DNA of 64,000 nt from Gordonia liuliyuniae (GCF_021739025.1 NZ_JAKKOT010000002.1:186001-250000); one strand, 5' to 3'. Counted from the first letter of the stretch, positions 16,794 through 26,105 are shown. Translations and numbers: made by a program. Notes: generated from the letters alone by a model not told the origin.

Positions 16794-17813
16794 TTACCGT
16801 GTGCTGCGGTGCCGCAGTATCTCGACGAGGCGGTCGGCTTGCAGGTCAACGGATTGCGGACCGTTTCCTGTGAGGAGATTGTGTTTGGCGTCCCAAACGA
16901 CCTTGGGTGCTGACGGATTCAGGGTGAGTGCAACGTGGTATCCGGCCTTCTTGAGGGCTACGTCGACGTAGAAGGGGAGCCGGGTCCTCTTGCCGGGGAT
17001 CTTCGGGTAACCGCCCCTGAGCATCATCAGCTCGCCGCGCTTGGGGACTGTGGTAACGCGGGCGCCCTTGAATGCGTGGTCTTCGTTGACTGCGACCTCA
17101 CCGTCGGCATCGAGTCGATACTTGGCAGAGGTCATAGCGATTGGGGCGTGGCAGATGAGACCGATGGGGACATCGTTCTCGTGCAGGGTATTCAGTAGTT
17201 CTCCGATGACGGGGTTGTCGTGGAAGTCGACCATCGGGGCGTGCCCTCCGGGGGCATACATGAAGTCTAAATCGGCTAGTGAGAAGTCATCTGACGCGTC
17301 GCGGTGCCGGGCGATCAGCTCGCGGACCGAGTGCCAGTGCTTTTCCGGCTGGTCCGCCAGATTGTTGCTGAGGTCGTCGAGGAAAGCTGCGGCTTCTCTG
17401 TCCGTCTTGGGGAGGTTCTTCGTGACGGGCATCCGGCCCAACTGGCGGCGGAGTAGAGACAGTTCGGACTCACGCCGGGCAACCAAGTCTGGGTTCCGTT
17501 CACGGATCCTCAACGGGTCGAAGCGCAGAGCGACGGCCTGCACGGTGAGGCGTGCAGTGTGGGAGCCGAGTCTGGTGCCGCCATGCATGGCTAGTGCCAT
17601 CCCGTTGATGTCCAGCGTCGGGACTTTTCCGTCTGGGGTTGCGAGCATGAAGTCGTGAGTCTCCTCGAAGCGGGCCATCACAGCCGCCAGTTCGACGAGG
17701 AACCAGCCGCTGCTGATGCTTTGGCCCGTAGGATTTGCTAACGGCAACGCATTGGCCGAGGAAACGACGATGAGCGCCTTAGGGCGGCCGGAGCTGGTGG
17801 TATTTTTGGTCAT
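16794..17813 (-). CDS. DJ-1/PfpI-family protein (Hsp31-like, with large insertion)
   Basis: The 339-residue protein belongs to the DJ-1/PfpI superfamily. It has ALIVVSSANALPL at the first strand, FMLATPDGKVPTLD, the FMYAPGGHAPMVDF loop, and the nucleophile elbow LICHAPIAM with the reactive Cys near residue 246. An extra helical stretch of about 80 residues between strands 2 and 3 resembles Hsp31-type glyoxalase/chaperone members, which detoxify methylglyoxal or glycated products without cofactor. The gene is intact although an ISL3 element ends about 20 bases past its stop. It may also act on small aldehydes, which would fit the aldehyde dehydrogenase just upstream. Confidence 0.75.
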   Translation of the reverse strand: MTKNTTSSGRPKALIVVSSANALPLANPTGQSISSGWFLVELAAVMARFEETHDFMLATPDGKVPTLDINGMALAMHGGTRLGSHTARLTVQAVALRFDPLRIRERNPDLVARRESELSLLRRQLGRMPVTKNLPKTDREAAAFLDDLSNNLADQPEKHWHSVRELIARHRDASDDFSLADLDFMYAPGGHAPMVDFHDNPVIGELLNTLHENDVPIGLICHAPIAMTSAKYRLDADGEVAVNEDHAFKGARVTTVPKRGELMMLRGGYPKIPGKRTRLPFYVDVALKKAGYHVALTLNPSAPKVVWDAKHNLLTGNGPQSVDLQADRLVEILRHRSTR

Positions 17814-17830
17814 GATCGATTCCGCTCGTC

Positions 17831-18055
17831 TTATCTGTTGTTGGGGTGGTGAACGTCAGGCACGGATGCCAAATCGGCGATCGATGCTGCGTCGGAGTGC
17901 CAGCCGGGCGAGACTCGGCTTACCAGGCCCATACGCTTTGCGTGGATGCCGAGCGCATAACGAATGCGGGGACGGCGCGTGGTCGCGGCCTTCACGACGG
18001 CTTTGCGGTAACGTCTGGCCGTGAGGCCGTCCGGTACCAGGCTTCGAGTTGGCAT
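17831..18055 (-). pseudogene. Remnant of an SDR C-terminus
   Basis: A 74-codon open frame reads ...PDGLTARRYRKAVVKAATTR, then RPRIRYALG and a helical tail, which matches the C-terminal end of extended SDR proteins (xRPRxRYxxG). No Rossmann motif or N-terminal domain lies upstream in any frame, so it is a fragment left by deletion. It lies 17 bases upstream of the DJ-1/PfpI gene. Confidence 0.35.
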
Positions 18056-18407
18056 CGAGGATCTCTGCGGCGGCGGTGTTCTCGCCTATCACTACATGCA
18101 TAATGTAGTCCGACCTAGTCTGTACGGATTGTTCGATGTTCGCCTGACGGAGATAAGATCCGCGAAACGCTGTGTGCAGTGAGGCCTACAAGCGCCCAGA
18201 GATCGCACGTCCGCACGGCCCGGACAACCCTGTCGGTTTCGAAATCAACAGGTCGTCCAGTTGCTGATTTGACGCGAAGCCAAACCAAATGAACATGCGC
18301 GCGCGTCAGCCAGCTGCAACACAACATAACTTCACGATGTTGCCTGAGGTGCCTTTATGGCATTGAGAAATACTGGTCTTTGCGGGCTGAGGTACGGTGT
18401 GCCAGAC
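18056..18407. other. Gap between the SDR remnant and aldehyde dehydrogenase
   Basis: Nothing recognisable. No start with a ribosome-binding site leads to a plausible protein, and no repeat or hairpin stands out. Confidence 0.3.
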
Positions 18408-19829
18408 TTACAGCTGAACCGTCACGCACTTAACTTGGGTATAGTGATGTAGAGCTTCGGTGCCATTTTCGCGGCCATATCCGCTCTGCTTATAGCCGCC
18501 GAATGGTGCCGCGACGCTGCCAGCGCCCCAGGTGTTGACGTAAACTTGTCCAGCTTCGAGTCGGTCGGCCATGCGCAAGGCGCGCGAAATGTCTTTGGTC
18601 CACACACCGGCTGCTAGGCCGAAATCGCTGTCGTTCGCGATGTCTACAGCATCGTCCTCGGTATCGAATGGAATCACAGCCAGGACGGGCCCGAAGACCT
18701 CTTCCTGTGCGATCCTCATCGAGTTGTCAACATCGGTATAGATCGTCGGCGGCACAAAGTAGCCGTTACCGCGCACCTCTTCGGACAGCGGCTCGCCACC
18801 GGTAGCAGCTCGTGCGCCTTCGCCCACAGCGATCTTGAAGTACTCGATTACCTTGTCGTACTGCGCTGCGGTAGTGACGGGACCGAGCATGCCACTCGCG
18901 GTCAGCTCATTACAGGACGCGACCAGACGTTCGACGAATTCGTCATGGATTGAACGCTCCACAAGCAAACGCGTTCCAGAAAAGCAAATTTGGCCGGTGT
19001 TGAAGGTGAACGCCCTCAACGAGCCGGCCACCGCTTTGTCAAGGTCTGCATCAGCGAACACAACATTTGCCGACTTCCCACCCAACTCCAAAGTGAGCGG
19101 GATGATCTTGTCAGCCGCGGCCCGTCCTATTTCGCGACCAGCGCGGACCGATCCGGTGAACACGATCTTCCGAACAAGCGGGTGCTCAACCAGTGGTTTG
19201 CCGGCTCCGGGTCCGTCGCCGGTAACCACGTTCAAAACTCCGTCCGGCAACCCGGCCTCGGTGGCCAATTTGGCCAGTAGGACGGACGTCGCCGAGGTGA
19301 ACTCCGAAGGCTTAAGAACGACGGCGTTGCCGGCGGCCAGCGCCGGAGCTACGGCACGAGCGGCCTGGTTCATCGGCCCGTTCCATGGCGTGATGACACC
19401 CACCACGCCGAAAGGTTCCCGCCGGGTATAGCAGTGTCGGTCAGGCCCGAGGTCGATTGATTCACCGCCCATTACGTTCACCAGGCCGCCGTAGAACTCG
19501 AAATACTGTGCGACACCTGCGATTTCCATCGACGCCTGCCAGTCCGGGTGGCCCGTCTCTGCACTCTCCAATGCAGCCAGTTCCTCGACATTTTCCTCGA
19601 TGGCTGCAGCAAGTCGCATCAGTACACGGCCGCGTTCGGCCGGTTCTCGGTCACGCCATGCCGTGGCGGCAATGGAAGCTGCGGTCGCAGCATCTGCGAT
19701 ATCTTCAGCTGTGCCTCGAGATATCGCCGCCACCGCGGTGCCATCAACGGGGCTATAGGAGATGATCTGTTCACCCCCGTGTGAAGGGGTGTTTTGGCCG
19801 TTGATCCAGTGAGTGAATGTAGCAGTCAC
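18408..19829 (-). CDS. Aldehyde dehydrogenase (ALDH superfamily)
   Basis: The enzyme has 473 residues and contains TPWNGPMNQ, FTGSVRAGREIG, LELGGKSANVVFADAD, the nucleophile Cys in NTGQICFSGTR, and EEVFGPVLAVIPFD with the end FGGYKQSGYGRENG. Of two in-frame GTG starts, I prefer the one at 19829 because GAGAAAGAAG precedes it; the other is at 19874. It is only distantly related to the ALDH at 11418 and may serve a different substrate. It is a single gene. The next gene upstream, a TetR at 20662, is divergent but about 830 bases away. Confidence 0.85.
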   Translation of the reverse strand: MTATFTHWINGQNTPSHGGEQIISYSPVDGTAVAAISRGTAEDIADAATAASIAATAWRDREPAERGRVLMRLAAAIEENVEELAALESAETGHPDWQASMEIAGVAQYFEFYGGLVNVMGGESIDLGPDRHCYTRREPFGVVGVITPWNGPMNQAARAVAPALAAGNAVVLKPSEFTSATSVLLAKLATEAGLPDGVLNVVTGDGPGAGKPLVEHPLVRKIVFTGSVRAGREIGRAAADKIIPLTLELGGKSANVVFADADLDKAVAGSLRAFTFNTGQICFSGTRLLVERSIHDEFVERLVASCNELTASGMLGPVTTAAQYDKVIEYFKIAVGEGARAATGGEPLSEEVRGNGYFVPPTIYTDVDNSMRIAQEEVFGPVLAVIPFDTEDDAVDIANDSDFGLAAGVWTKDISRALRMADRLEAGQVYVNTWGAGSVAAPFGGYKQSGYGRENGTEALHHYTQVKCVTVQL

Positions 19830-20590
19830 AATTGCTTCTTTCTCAAGTAGTTGCGGGATTTTTCTCGTGTCCACCGTTGTGGTCAGTAGGTCAGCTCGGA
19901 TGATGCCAGCGGTTCTCGCTGCGACAATGGCTGCGGGCGGCTCCTTCGGTCACTTCTCTCGTCTTGGTTGTGCCAGGGAGGCTTCGAGTTGCACATTGAG
20001 CCGTTCAGGCGTCGCCTGGGGCACGCGCTCAGTCGGGTGCGCCGGTCATCGATCGTCGGTGATTTGTCACTGCTTGCGAGTCGGGTGTTGGCGGTTAGCG
20101 GCCGGTGCGTGACCGCGCCCACCCCGTCGGTGGCCCGGTTTACGCGGTGTCGCTTCGCCTTCGAGGTTCGCTTCCGGTCACGACGCCAGGAGAGCGGCGT
20201 TGTTGACGCCATTTGACATGGTCGAGAATCGGCCTGACATCGTCGACCACCGTGGCGGTGACATCGCCGCGGAGCTCGATGTTGCGCGGGTCGCCTCACC
20301 GTTGGCCTCGATGGTTGTCGGAGAACGGATCTCCGTCGCCTTGCGGCGGATCGACGGTTGAAGATGCTTGGGTGATTCCGTGCCAACTCGCTTCGGCTAG
20401 AGCCGCATTCGTCCTCTGTCCGGTGATGAGCGCCCCGCCAAGTCAAGACTCGAAGCGTGTCGAGGCGCCGACCGTGCGCAACGCCGCCCTTAATGTCAGG
20501 GAGGTGATCCGCGGGAGGCGTAGGGCGCTCTCCGGGCTAGTTCGAAGGCTTCGTGAGCTTGGGATTGGATCATGACGTGTACCCCCTATT
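19830..20590. other. Gap with a truncated leader ORF
   Basis: About 760 bases without a supported gene. Near the TetR end, a minus-strand ATG at 20574 opens a 25-codon frame (MIQSQAHEAFELARRAPYAS, then a stop). It may be the truncated start of the former target gene of the TetR. The remainder shows only long arginine-rich shadow frames. Confidence 0.35.
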
Positions 20591-20640
20591 TGGCGAACCG
20601 TTTGTTCTGTCAACATACTCGCAAACCGTTTGGTTCGCCA
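20591..20640. promoter_or_regulatory. Double operator upstream of the TetR gene
   Basis: TGGCGAACC (20591-20599) and GGTTCGCCA (20632-20640) form a perfect 9-bp inverted repeat. Inside it, two copies of an AACCGTTTG-type element occur (from about 20596 and 20624), each roughly palindromic (GAAC...GTTC). This looks like an autoregulatory TetR operator placed 22-70 bases before the start codon. Confidence 0.6.
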
Positions 20641-20661
20641 GAGGGGAGGTAGTCTTGGTGC

Positions 20662-21219
20662 ATGCGCGCAGCTGGCAAGGTAACCCGCGAACGGATCATT
20701 TCCGTCGCGAAGCAGGAGTTCGCCCGATACGGGTTGGCCGGGGCCCGGGTCAATCGCATCGCAGCGGATTCGCGAGCCAGCAAAGACCGCCTGTATGCGT
20801 ACTTCGGCAGCAAGGAAGAGTTGTTTGCCGAAGTATCCCGGCGATGGGCGAGCGACACCGCTGTGGCCGTAGCCCTCTCCGGCGACGACTTGCCCGAATA
20901 TGTGGGGCGACTTTTCGACGACTTCGTTGCACATCCGGAGAACGCCCGCCTGCAGGCATGGGCAACTCTCGAGGTCGCCGAGCCGCCACGATTCGACGAT
21001 GTTCGAATGGAGGTGGTGCAGCAAAAGATCGGCGAAGTCCGGCGTGCCCAAAGCCGCGGCGTCGTCGACCGTCAGTGGGACCCCGTGGAACTCTTGACTA
21101 TGTTGACTGTGATCGCGCGCTACCTTGCGCTTCCAGAGCATAATGCGCAAACCCGCGACGCGGCTGCACGCCGTGCGGCGGCGGTCACCGCAGCGCAACG
21201 GCTCGTGACTCCACCGTGA
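20662..21219 (+). CDS. TetR/AcrR family transcriptional regulator
   Basis: The 185-residue repressor has a classic helix-turn-helix: RERIISVAKQEFARYGLAGA followed by VNRIAADSRASKDRLYAYFGSKEELF. The C-terminal half resembles the TetR_C group with HPENARLQAWATLE, common in small actinobacterial regulators. The double palindrome just upstream suggests autoregulation. The former divergent neighbour seems deleted (only 25 codons remain), so its original target may be lost. The IS3 relic starts 80 bases downstream. Confidence 0.85.
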   Translation: MRAAGKVTRERIISVAKQEFARYGLAGARVNRIAADSRASKDRLYAYFGSKEELFAEVSRRWASDTAVAVALSGDDLPEYVGRLFDDFVAHPENARLQAWATLEVAEPPRFDDVRMEVVQQKIGEVRRAQSRGVVDRQWDPVELLTMLTVIARYLALPEHNAQTRDAAARRAAAVTAAQRLVTPP

Positions 21220-21300
21220 CTGAACCACGTCCGGAACGTTTGTTTAGGCTGCCAGTCCAGATTTGCTGGGCGTCGCCTCCGTAGGTGTTCGGGCCGTTCT

Positions 21301-22187
21301 AAACCGTCCTGGGCCTGGTGGAGACTGTGAACGCACCAGGAGAATGCGACCACGGCAGCACTACGTAAGTTCGATTCCGAGACTCGTGAGCGGGCCGTCC
21401 GGATATACCACGACGGAGAACGACGGCGAATCCAAGTTCTGCGCTCGGCGAGACGTCTGAGCTCTCGTCGACATCAATCACGCCACGCTTCGGAACCGGA
21501 TCGACGCCGACAAAGGAACCCGTTCGTCGGGCAGTGCGGAGCAGGCCCGGAAGCCTCGGTTGAACTCAAGGGACTCCGTACGGAGAATGCTGAATTGCGA
21601 AGGGCCAACGAAATTTTGAAGATCGTGTCAGCGCTTTTCGCAGCGACGGAGGTCGACCGCCGACCGCGGTGATCGTCGACGACATCGATGCTCATCGGGA
21701 ACTTTTCGGGGTCGACCCGAGCGGCCGCGTACTCACCGACATGGCATGGCGATCGCCGGAGTCCGGACGCAATACGCACGCAAGAGGGCCGGCGCGGTTT
21801 CCGAGGGTCCTTGCCGAGGCGTACGCCGCGCACGCGGTTTTCCAGGTCTACGACCGCAATCGCCGCGTCTACGGCGTTCGGAAACTCTGGCATGCGATGG
21901 AGCACGACGGGTATGCGATCGGGCGTGATCAAGTAGCCCGTTTGATGCGAGCGTGCGGTACCTCCGGCGCTGTCCGCGGCGCGCATCGCACCATCACCAC
22001 CCAGCGCGATGATCGCGCACCTCGGTTTCCCGATCATGTTGAGCGGCAATGGAACAGTCCGACATCACCGGGCCAGTTGTGGGTGGCGGACTGCACCTCA
22101 TGGGAGGGTCGCATCATGCTTGATGCGACAGGACGGGCCGGTGGGTGGTCACTGCTCTTGATTTCACGGACACCGGTGAAAGTCTGA
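21301..22187 (+). mobile_element. Degenerate IS3-family element (left end, orfA and truncated orfB)
   Basis: The left end AACCGTCCTGGG and the leader up to AGGAGAATG (21346) match the solo fragment at 5022-5068. OrfA is recognisable in pieces: FDSETRERAVRIYHDGERRR, then ATLRN and finally GLRTENAELRRANEILK with the frame broken in between. OrfB begins near 21669 (VDDIDAHRELFGVDPSGRVL, RVYGVRKLWHAMEHDGYAIG, ARLMRACGTSGAVRG, QLWVADCTSW) and stops at 22187, before most of the DDE core. The right end was not found. The element is therefore dead and truncated, and it marks the right boundary of the low-GC region. Confidence 0.75.
21669..22187 (+). pseudogene. IS3 OrfB transposase, truncated
   Basis: A 172-codon open frame carries the N-terminal HTH_21-type region of IS3 OrfB (YGVRKLWHAMEHDGYAIGRD, then VARLMRACG) and the first Asp of the integrase core (VADCTSW, where a DxTY motif is usual). 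The catalytic DDE residues that follow in intact transposases are absent, because the frame ends after RAGGWSLLLIS. It cannot be an active enzyme. Confidence 0.7.
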
Positions 22188-22562
22188 ACGTAGACGGTGA
22201 CCCCACCGGGTTCGTCACGCCCCGAGGTCGCTTCGGCTTGTGAGATGCCGCACCGTGAGTGCTTCCATGAGGTCGCCGTGCTTGCCCGGGGACCTCACCG
22301 CTCTCGAGTAGGACCGTGCACGGGAGGACGACAAGCCTCGGCGACCTGGGGATTGAGAAGGCGCCTACCCGATCGTTCGTGAAACCGGCCGCGCCGCTGC
22401 GCCGCCGCAACGGCGCACGACTATGCACCCTATCCGAGTGCGACGACAGCCCCAGCGCCTGAGACAGTTCGTGATTGCCGTCTCAAAATCCTTGACCGCG
22501 GCACGATACACGGTGAGAGTCGATAGTGAACACGTTTTCCATCGATTCTCCCGGAGGCAACC
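22188..22562. other. Boundary region between the accessory island and core-like sequence
   Basis: No gene is supported. From about 22.5 kb rightward the codon third positions become strongly G/C, unlike the left 22 kb. The last 40 bases before 22563 carry the ribosome-binding site CGGAGGC of the next gene. Confidence 0.35.
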
Positions 22563-23141
22563 ATGAGCACGACTGCCACATCCTGGCTGGTTCCCGTCCG
22601 CCACCCGTCGCCCGACGATCTCGAGCTGTGGCTGGAGGAGAAGGCCGCCCGCGGCGAAGTCCTCAATCGCGTCAACGCGTGGAGCCCACTTCGCATGACG
22701 TTCGACAAGGGCGAGGCCGGACGCTACCGATACGCGCTCGAACGCCGCGACAAGCCGGTGCCCTCGCTCTACTTCACCGCCCGCCAGGACATGGGCTGGG
22801 AGAGCGTCGGCAGCCTGTCGAACATCCACGTCTGGCGTCGCGCCTACACCGGTGAGCGGCCCGCAGGCTTCATCGGCGAAGACCTCGGCCGCCGCGCCGC
22901 CCTCGTCGGCATCGGGTTGAGCGTCGTCGCCACGATCGCGCTGGTCAGCACGGTGGCGCTCGGTCTCATCGCCGGGCTCACCGACTTCGCGTCGCCACGC
23001 GACTTCTGGATTCCGGCCGCAGCGCTCGGCGTCATCGCCGTCGGCGCCGGGGTCGCCGCTTTGATCGTCGGCACGTCCCGCCGCGCGGCGACGTCAGCGA
23101 CCTCAGCTACGTCCGAGGAACAAGAGCTCGTCCGCTCCTGA
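22563..23141 (+). CDS. DUF2812-like membrane protein
   Basis: The protein has 192 residues. The N-terminal soluble domain (LELWLEEKAARGEVLNRVN, MTFDKGEAGRYRYALERR, MGWESVGSLSNIHVWRR) resembles DUF2812, a domain found in small membrane proteins next to PadR-type regulators. Two transmembrane segments follow (about 115-140 and 150-170), then a Ser/Thr/Ala-rich tail. No PadR gene is adjacent here. CGGAGGC is seven bases before the ATG. The function is unknown. Confidence 0.65.
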   Translation: MSTTATSWLVPVRHPSPDDLELWLEEKAARGEVLNRVNAWSPLRMTFDKGEAGRYRYALERRDKPVPSLYFTARQDMGWESVGSLSNIHVWRRAYTGERPAGFIGEDLGRRAALVGIGLSVVATIALVSTVALGLIAGLTDFASPRDFWIPAAALGVIAVGAGVAALIVGTSRRAATSATSATSEEQELVRS

Positions 23142-23148
23142 CCTCACG

Positions 23149-23607
23149 TCACGGCGCGAAGAACCGCGCCGTCTGATCCTCGTCGCCCGCCAGATAGGCG
23201 GGGTCGGGGACGTCCCAGACCTCGCGGAACGCGTGTTCGACGGCGACCGCTGCCGCGTCGACATGGCGGCGATCGAAGCCGAGGACGATGGTGTCGTCGC
23301 CGTGCATCTGCCAGCCCTTCTCCCGCAGGAGCGCAACGCGGGCCGCGCGGTCGACGGCGGATTCCGCGAGTCTGTCGCTCGCCACCACGAGTTCGAGCCG
23401 GTCGTCGGCGACCGCGACGGCGTCCGCGTGCGCGGTGATGACCTCGTGGTCGGTCACGAGGTCGTAGACGGTGAATCGCTGCCCGACGGACAGATCGGCG
23501 AGATAGTCCGCGAGTCGTAGTCGGAAGTCACGCCATCGCGCATCGAGTTCGGCGTCGTAGGCCGACTCGTCGAATCCGTTGACGTCTTCGGTGATCGGAT
23601 CAGTCAC
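23149..23607 (-). CDS. Hypothetical acidic protein
   Basis: A 152-residue protein rich in Asp and Glu, without signal peptide or membrane segment. It has an N-terminal helix (ELDARWRDFRLRLADYLADL), then alternating strands (RFTVYDLVTDHEVI, RLELVVASDRLA). A second helix/strand unit (LLREKGWQMHGDDTIVLGFD) ends the fold, with an HVDAAAVAVEHAFREVW helix. This alternation recalls TY-Chap/YbjN-like chaperone domains of actinobacteria, but I am not certain. The GTG at 23607, preceded by CGGGAG, is chosen over the start at 23640. It is convergent with the DUF2812 gene and divergent from ehuB. Confidence 0.6.
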   Translation of the reverse strand: MTDPITEDVNGFDESAYDAELDARWRDFRLRLADYLADLSVGQRFTVYDLVTDHEVITAHADAVAVADDRLELVVASDRLAESAVDRAARVALLREKGWQMHGDDTIVLGFDRRHVDAAAVAVEHAFREVWDVPDPAYLAGDEDQTARFFAP

Positions 23608-23837
23608 AACACACTCCCGCTTCGCGAACGTGGCTTGCACTTTCCACCGTAGCCTCGCCCGACGAGTTATGGGCGGATTCTCCTACCGCCCGGCGCGCCC
23701 GGTTCCTCATGTGCACCTGTCGATTTCGCCGCGAACGTCGGCGAAGTATGGGTACGGTCAATTCACCCGAAGAATTAGGACTACGAACATACGGAACATG
23801 GGCGCCGCGGTCGGCGCCCAGCAGGGAGAACGCGACC

Positions 23838-24704
23838 ATGAGAATCAAGAGTGCTGCCGTCCTGACCGCTGCGGTCCTCGCGGTCACCGCGATGGCCGGC
23901 TGTACCAAGACCGACTCTGATGAAGCCACCTCTCTCGAGAGCCTTCGGGAGGCGGGCGTCGTCACCGTCGCGTACGCCAACGAGGCTCCGTACTCGTTCG
24001 AGAAGGACGGCAAGGTCACCGGTGCGACGATCGCGCTGCACCGCGAAGTGTTCAAACGGCTCGGGGTCGACGAGCTGAAGGCCGTCAAGACCGACTGGGG
24101 CGGGTTGATTCCCGGATTGAACGCGAAACGGTACGACCTGGTGAGCGCCGGAATGTCGATCACTCCGGAACGGTGCGACCAAGCGTCGTTCAGCGTCCCC
24201 GAGATCAACTACACGACCGCGCTCATGGTGAAACCCGGCAACCCGATGGACCTGTCGAACATGGATTCCATCAAGTCGAGCGGCGCCAAGATGGCGGCGA
24301 TCACCGGGGCCATCGAATCCAACTACGCGGAAGAGCTCGCTATCCCCGACCCGCTGCTGGTCAAGGATCAGCAGTCAGGCATCGACGCGGTGACCTCGGG
24401 ACGGGCCGACGCGTTCGCACTCACCGCAGTGTCGTTGAAGTACGCGAAAGACAACGATCCGAGTCTCAACGTCGAGGTGACGAAGCCGTTCATCGCGGTC
24501 ATCAACGGCGAGGAACAGAATCCGGCCGGTGCCACCGTGTTCCGGAAGGCGGACACCGAGCTGCGGGACGCCTACAACGCGGAGGTCAAGAAGATCCTGT
24601 CGGACAAGGCCGAGTACCTGAGGATCCTCGGCCCGTTCGGGTTCACCGAGGAGAACATCCCGGACCCGTCACTGACCACCGAACAGCTGTGCGCCGGAGA
24701 GTAG
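23838..24704 (+). CDS. ehuB: Ectoine/hydroxyectoine ABC transporter substrate-binding lipoprotein EhuB
   Basis: The 288-residue periplasmic-type binding protein is anchored as a lipoprotein: signal MRIKSAAVLTAAVLAVTAMA, then GC as lipobox. It is an SBP_bac_3 protein with VVTVAYANEAPYSFEKDG, LIPGLNAKRYDLVSAGMSIT and ERCDQASFS, the pattern seen in EhuB proteins, followed by the YTTALMVKPGNP hinge. EhuB binds ectoine or 5-hydroxyectoine for use as osmoprotectant or nutrient. The ATG at 23838 follows GGGAG. The next genes encode two permeases and an ATPase of the same system. The specificity is assigned from family resemblance; a different amino-acid derivative is possible. Confidence 0.8.
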   Translation: MRIKSAAVLTAAVLAVTAMAGCTKTDSDEATSLESLREAGVVTVAYANEAPYSFEKDGKVTGATIALHREVFKRLGVDELKAVKTDWGGLIPGLNAKRYDLVSAGMSITPERCDQASFSVPEINYTTALMVKPGNPMDLSNMDSIKSSGAKMAAITGAIESNYAEELAIPDPLLVKDQQSGIDAVTSGRADAFALTAVSLKYAKDNDPSLNVEVTKPFIAVINGEEQNPAGATVFRKADTELRDAYNAEVKKILSDKAEYLRILGPFGFTEENIPDPSLTTEQLCAGE

Positions 24705-24738
24705 TCGTGCCGCGTCGAGCATCGGGCGTCACGATCCG

Positions 24739-25467
24739 GTGAACACCAACATCGACGACCTCGTCGACGCGCTTCCCCGGATCGGCGAGGGAATCCTCGT
24801 CACGCTCGAATTGACCGCTGGCGGAGGCCTGCTGGCTTTCGTTCTCGCCGTCACTCTCGGCACTGTGGTGCGAGTGCGTTTCCTGCCGGTCCGGTTCGTG
24901 GCCCGCGTCTTGATCGAGTTCTTCCGCGGGACGTCGCTCGTCGTGCAGCTGTTCTGGCTGTTCTACGTGCTGCCTCTGCTCGGCTACCAGCTCGATCCAC
25001 TGTTCTGCGGCATCCTGGCCCTCGGGTTGAACTACGGCGCATACGGCGCCGAGGTGGTCCGCGGCGCACTGAACTCGGTGCCCGACGGCCAGATCGAGGC
25101 CGCCGTCGCGCTGAACTTCACGGCGGGGCAACGGTTGCGGCGAGTGGTGTTCCCACAGGCGTGGGCGATGATGGTGCCGTCGCTGGGCAACCTGCTCATC
25201 CACCTGCTCAAAGGCACCGCGTTCGCATCGTTCATCATGCTCCAGGACTTGACGTCCAGCATCGTCGACTTGCAGAAGACAACCGGTGACACGCTGTTCT
25301 CGTTCGGCATCGGACTGCTGATCTACCTGGTCCTCGCCTATGTGGTGACGGTGGTCATCAACCTCGTCGAGGCCCGGGCCAAACACAAGCTGGGGCGTGG
25401 GCCGTCGCTGCGCGAAGTCTTGAGTTTCCGTCCGACGACGGACGCCACTGTCGGAGGTGGCCTGTGA
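24739..25467 (+). CDS. ehuC: Ectoine/hydroxyectoine ABC transporter permease EhuC
   Basis: A 242-residue polar-amino-acid-type permease with five or so transmembrane segments. Near the N-terminus is GILVTLELTAGGGLLAFVLA. The EAA loop region, which contacts the ATPase, reads EAAVALNFTAGQRLRRVVFP. The motif FFRGTSLVVQLFWLFYVLPL is typical of EhuC. It starts with GTG 34 bases after ehuB. Its stop overlaps the start of ehuD by four bases (GTGA), so the subunits are made together. Confidence 0.8.
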   Translation: MNTNIDDLVDALPRIGEGILVTLELTAGGGLLAFVLAVTLGTVVRVRFLPVRFVARVLIEFFRGTSLVVQLFWLFYVLPLLGYQLDPLFCGILALGLNYGAYGAEVVRGALNSVPDGQIEAAVALNFTAGQRLRRVVFPQAWAMMVPSLGNLLIHLLKGTAFASFIMLQDLTSSIVDLQKTTGDTLFSFGIGLLIYLVLAYVVTVVINLVEARAKHKLGRGPSLREVLSFRPTTDATVGGGL

Positions 25468-26105
25468 TCGACTGGAGTTGGCAGCGGGCCGAAGAGGCCA
25501 TGCCCGTCCTGTGGGACGGCTTCAAGATCACCTTGTTGGCGACAGCCATCGGTTTCTTGGTGGCCGCCGTCCTCGGCCTGCTCATCGCGGTGATCCGGCG
25601 GTCGGGTCCGCGTTGGCTGTCGTGGCCGGTGCACGCGGTCTCGGAGTTCGTGCGGTTGACACCCCTCGTGGTCCAACTGCTGTTCGTGTACGCGCTGTTC
25701 CCTCAGTTCTCTGGGCTGTCGATCGGTATCACCGTCCTCGGCATCCACTATTCGAGCTATATGGCTGAGGTGTATCGAGCGGGCATCGAAGCCGTGCCTA
25801 AAGGCCAGTGGGAGGCCGGGCACGCGTTGTCATTGCCGCAGTCACGGATGTGGCGCGCGGTGATCCTTCCGCAGGTGATGCGGAACAGCCTTCCCGCGTT
25901 GGGCAACAACCTCGTCGCCATGTTCAAGGACACCCCGTACCTGTTCACGATCAGTGTCGTCGAGTTGGTGACGTCGGCACAGACCTACGGCGCGTCGGAG
26001 TTCGCCTACCTGGAGGCGTTCACGCTCGCTGGTGCGTTCTTCCTGGTCGCCAGCTACCCGACATCCGTTCTGATCCGACGTCTGGAGAAACGACTTGTCC
26101 ATTGA
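25464..26105 (+). CDS. ehuD: Ectoine/hydroxyectoine ABC transporter permease EhuD
   Basis: This is a 213-residue second permease of the system, related to EhuC. It begins with GTG (IDWSWQRAEEAMPVLWDGFK), then FVRLTPLVVQLLFVYALFP and the ATPase-contact loop EAGHALSLPQSRMWRAVILP. It should form a heterodimeric channel with EhuC in the inner membrane. Translation is coupled to ehuC by the GTGA overlap and to ehuA by an 11-base overlap. Confidence 0.8.
   Translation: MIDWSWQRAEEAMPVLWDGFKITLLATAIGFLVAAVLGLLIAVIRRSGPRWLSWPVHAVSEFVRLTPLVVQLLFVYALFPQFSGLSIGITVLGIHYSSYMAEVYRAGIEAVPKGQWEAGHALSLPQSRMWRAVILPQVMRNSLPALGNNLVAMFKDTPYLFTISVVELVTSAQTYGASEFAYLEAFTLAGAFFLVASYPTSVLIRRLEKRLVH

Noticed and set aside
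19883..20446. 187-codon minus-strand frame between the aldehyde dehydrogenase and TetR genes
   Set aside because: Almost purely basic and Ser-rich, with no start signal and no homology that I recognise.
22365..22829. 154-codon minus-strand frame at the island boundary
   Set aside because: It overlaps the DUF2812-like gene, which has a good ribosome-binding site and typical codon use; no family resemblance.
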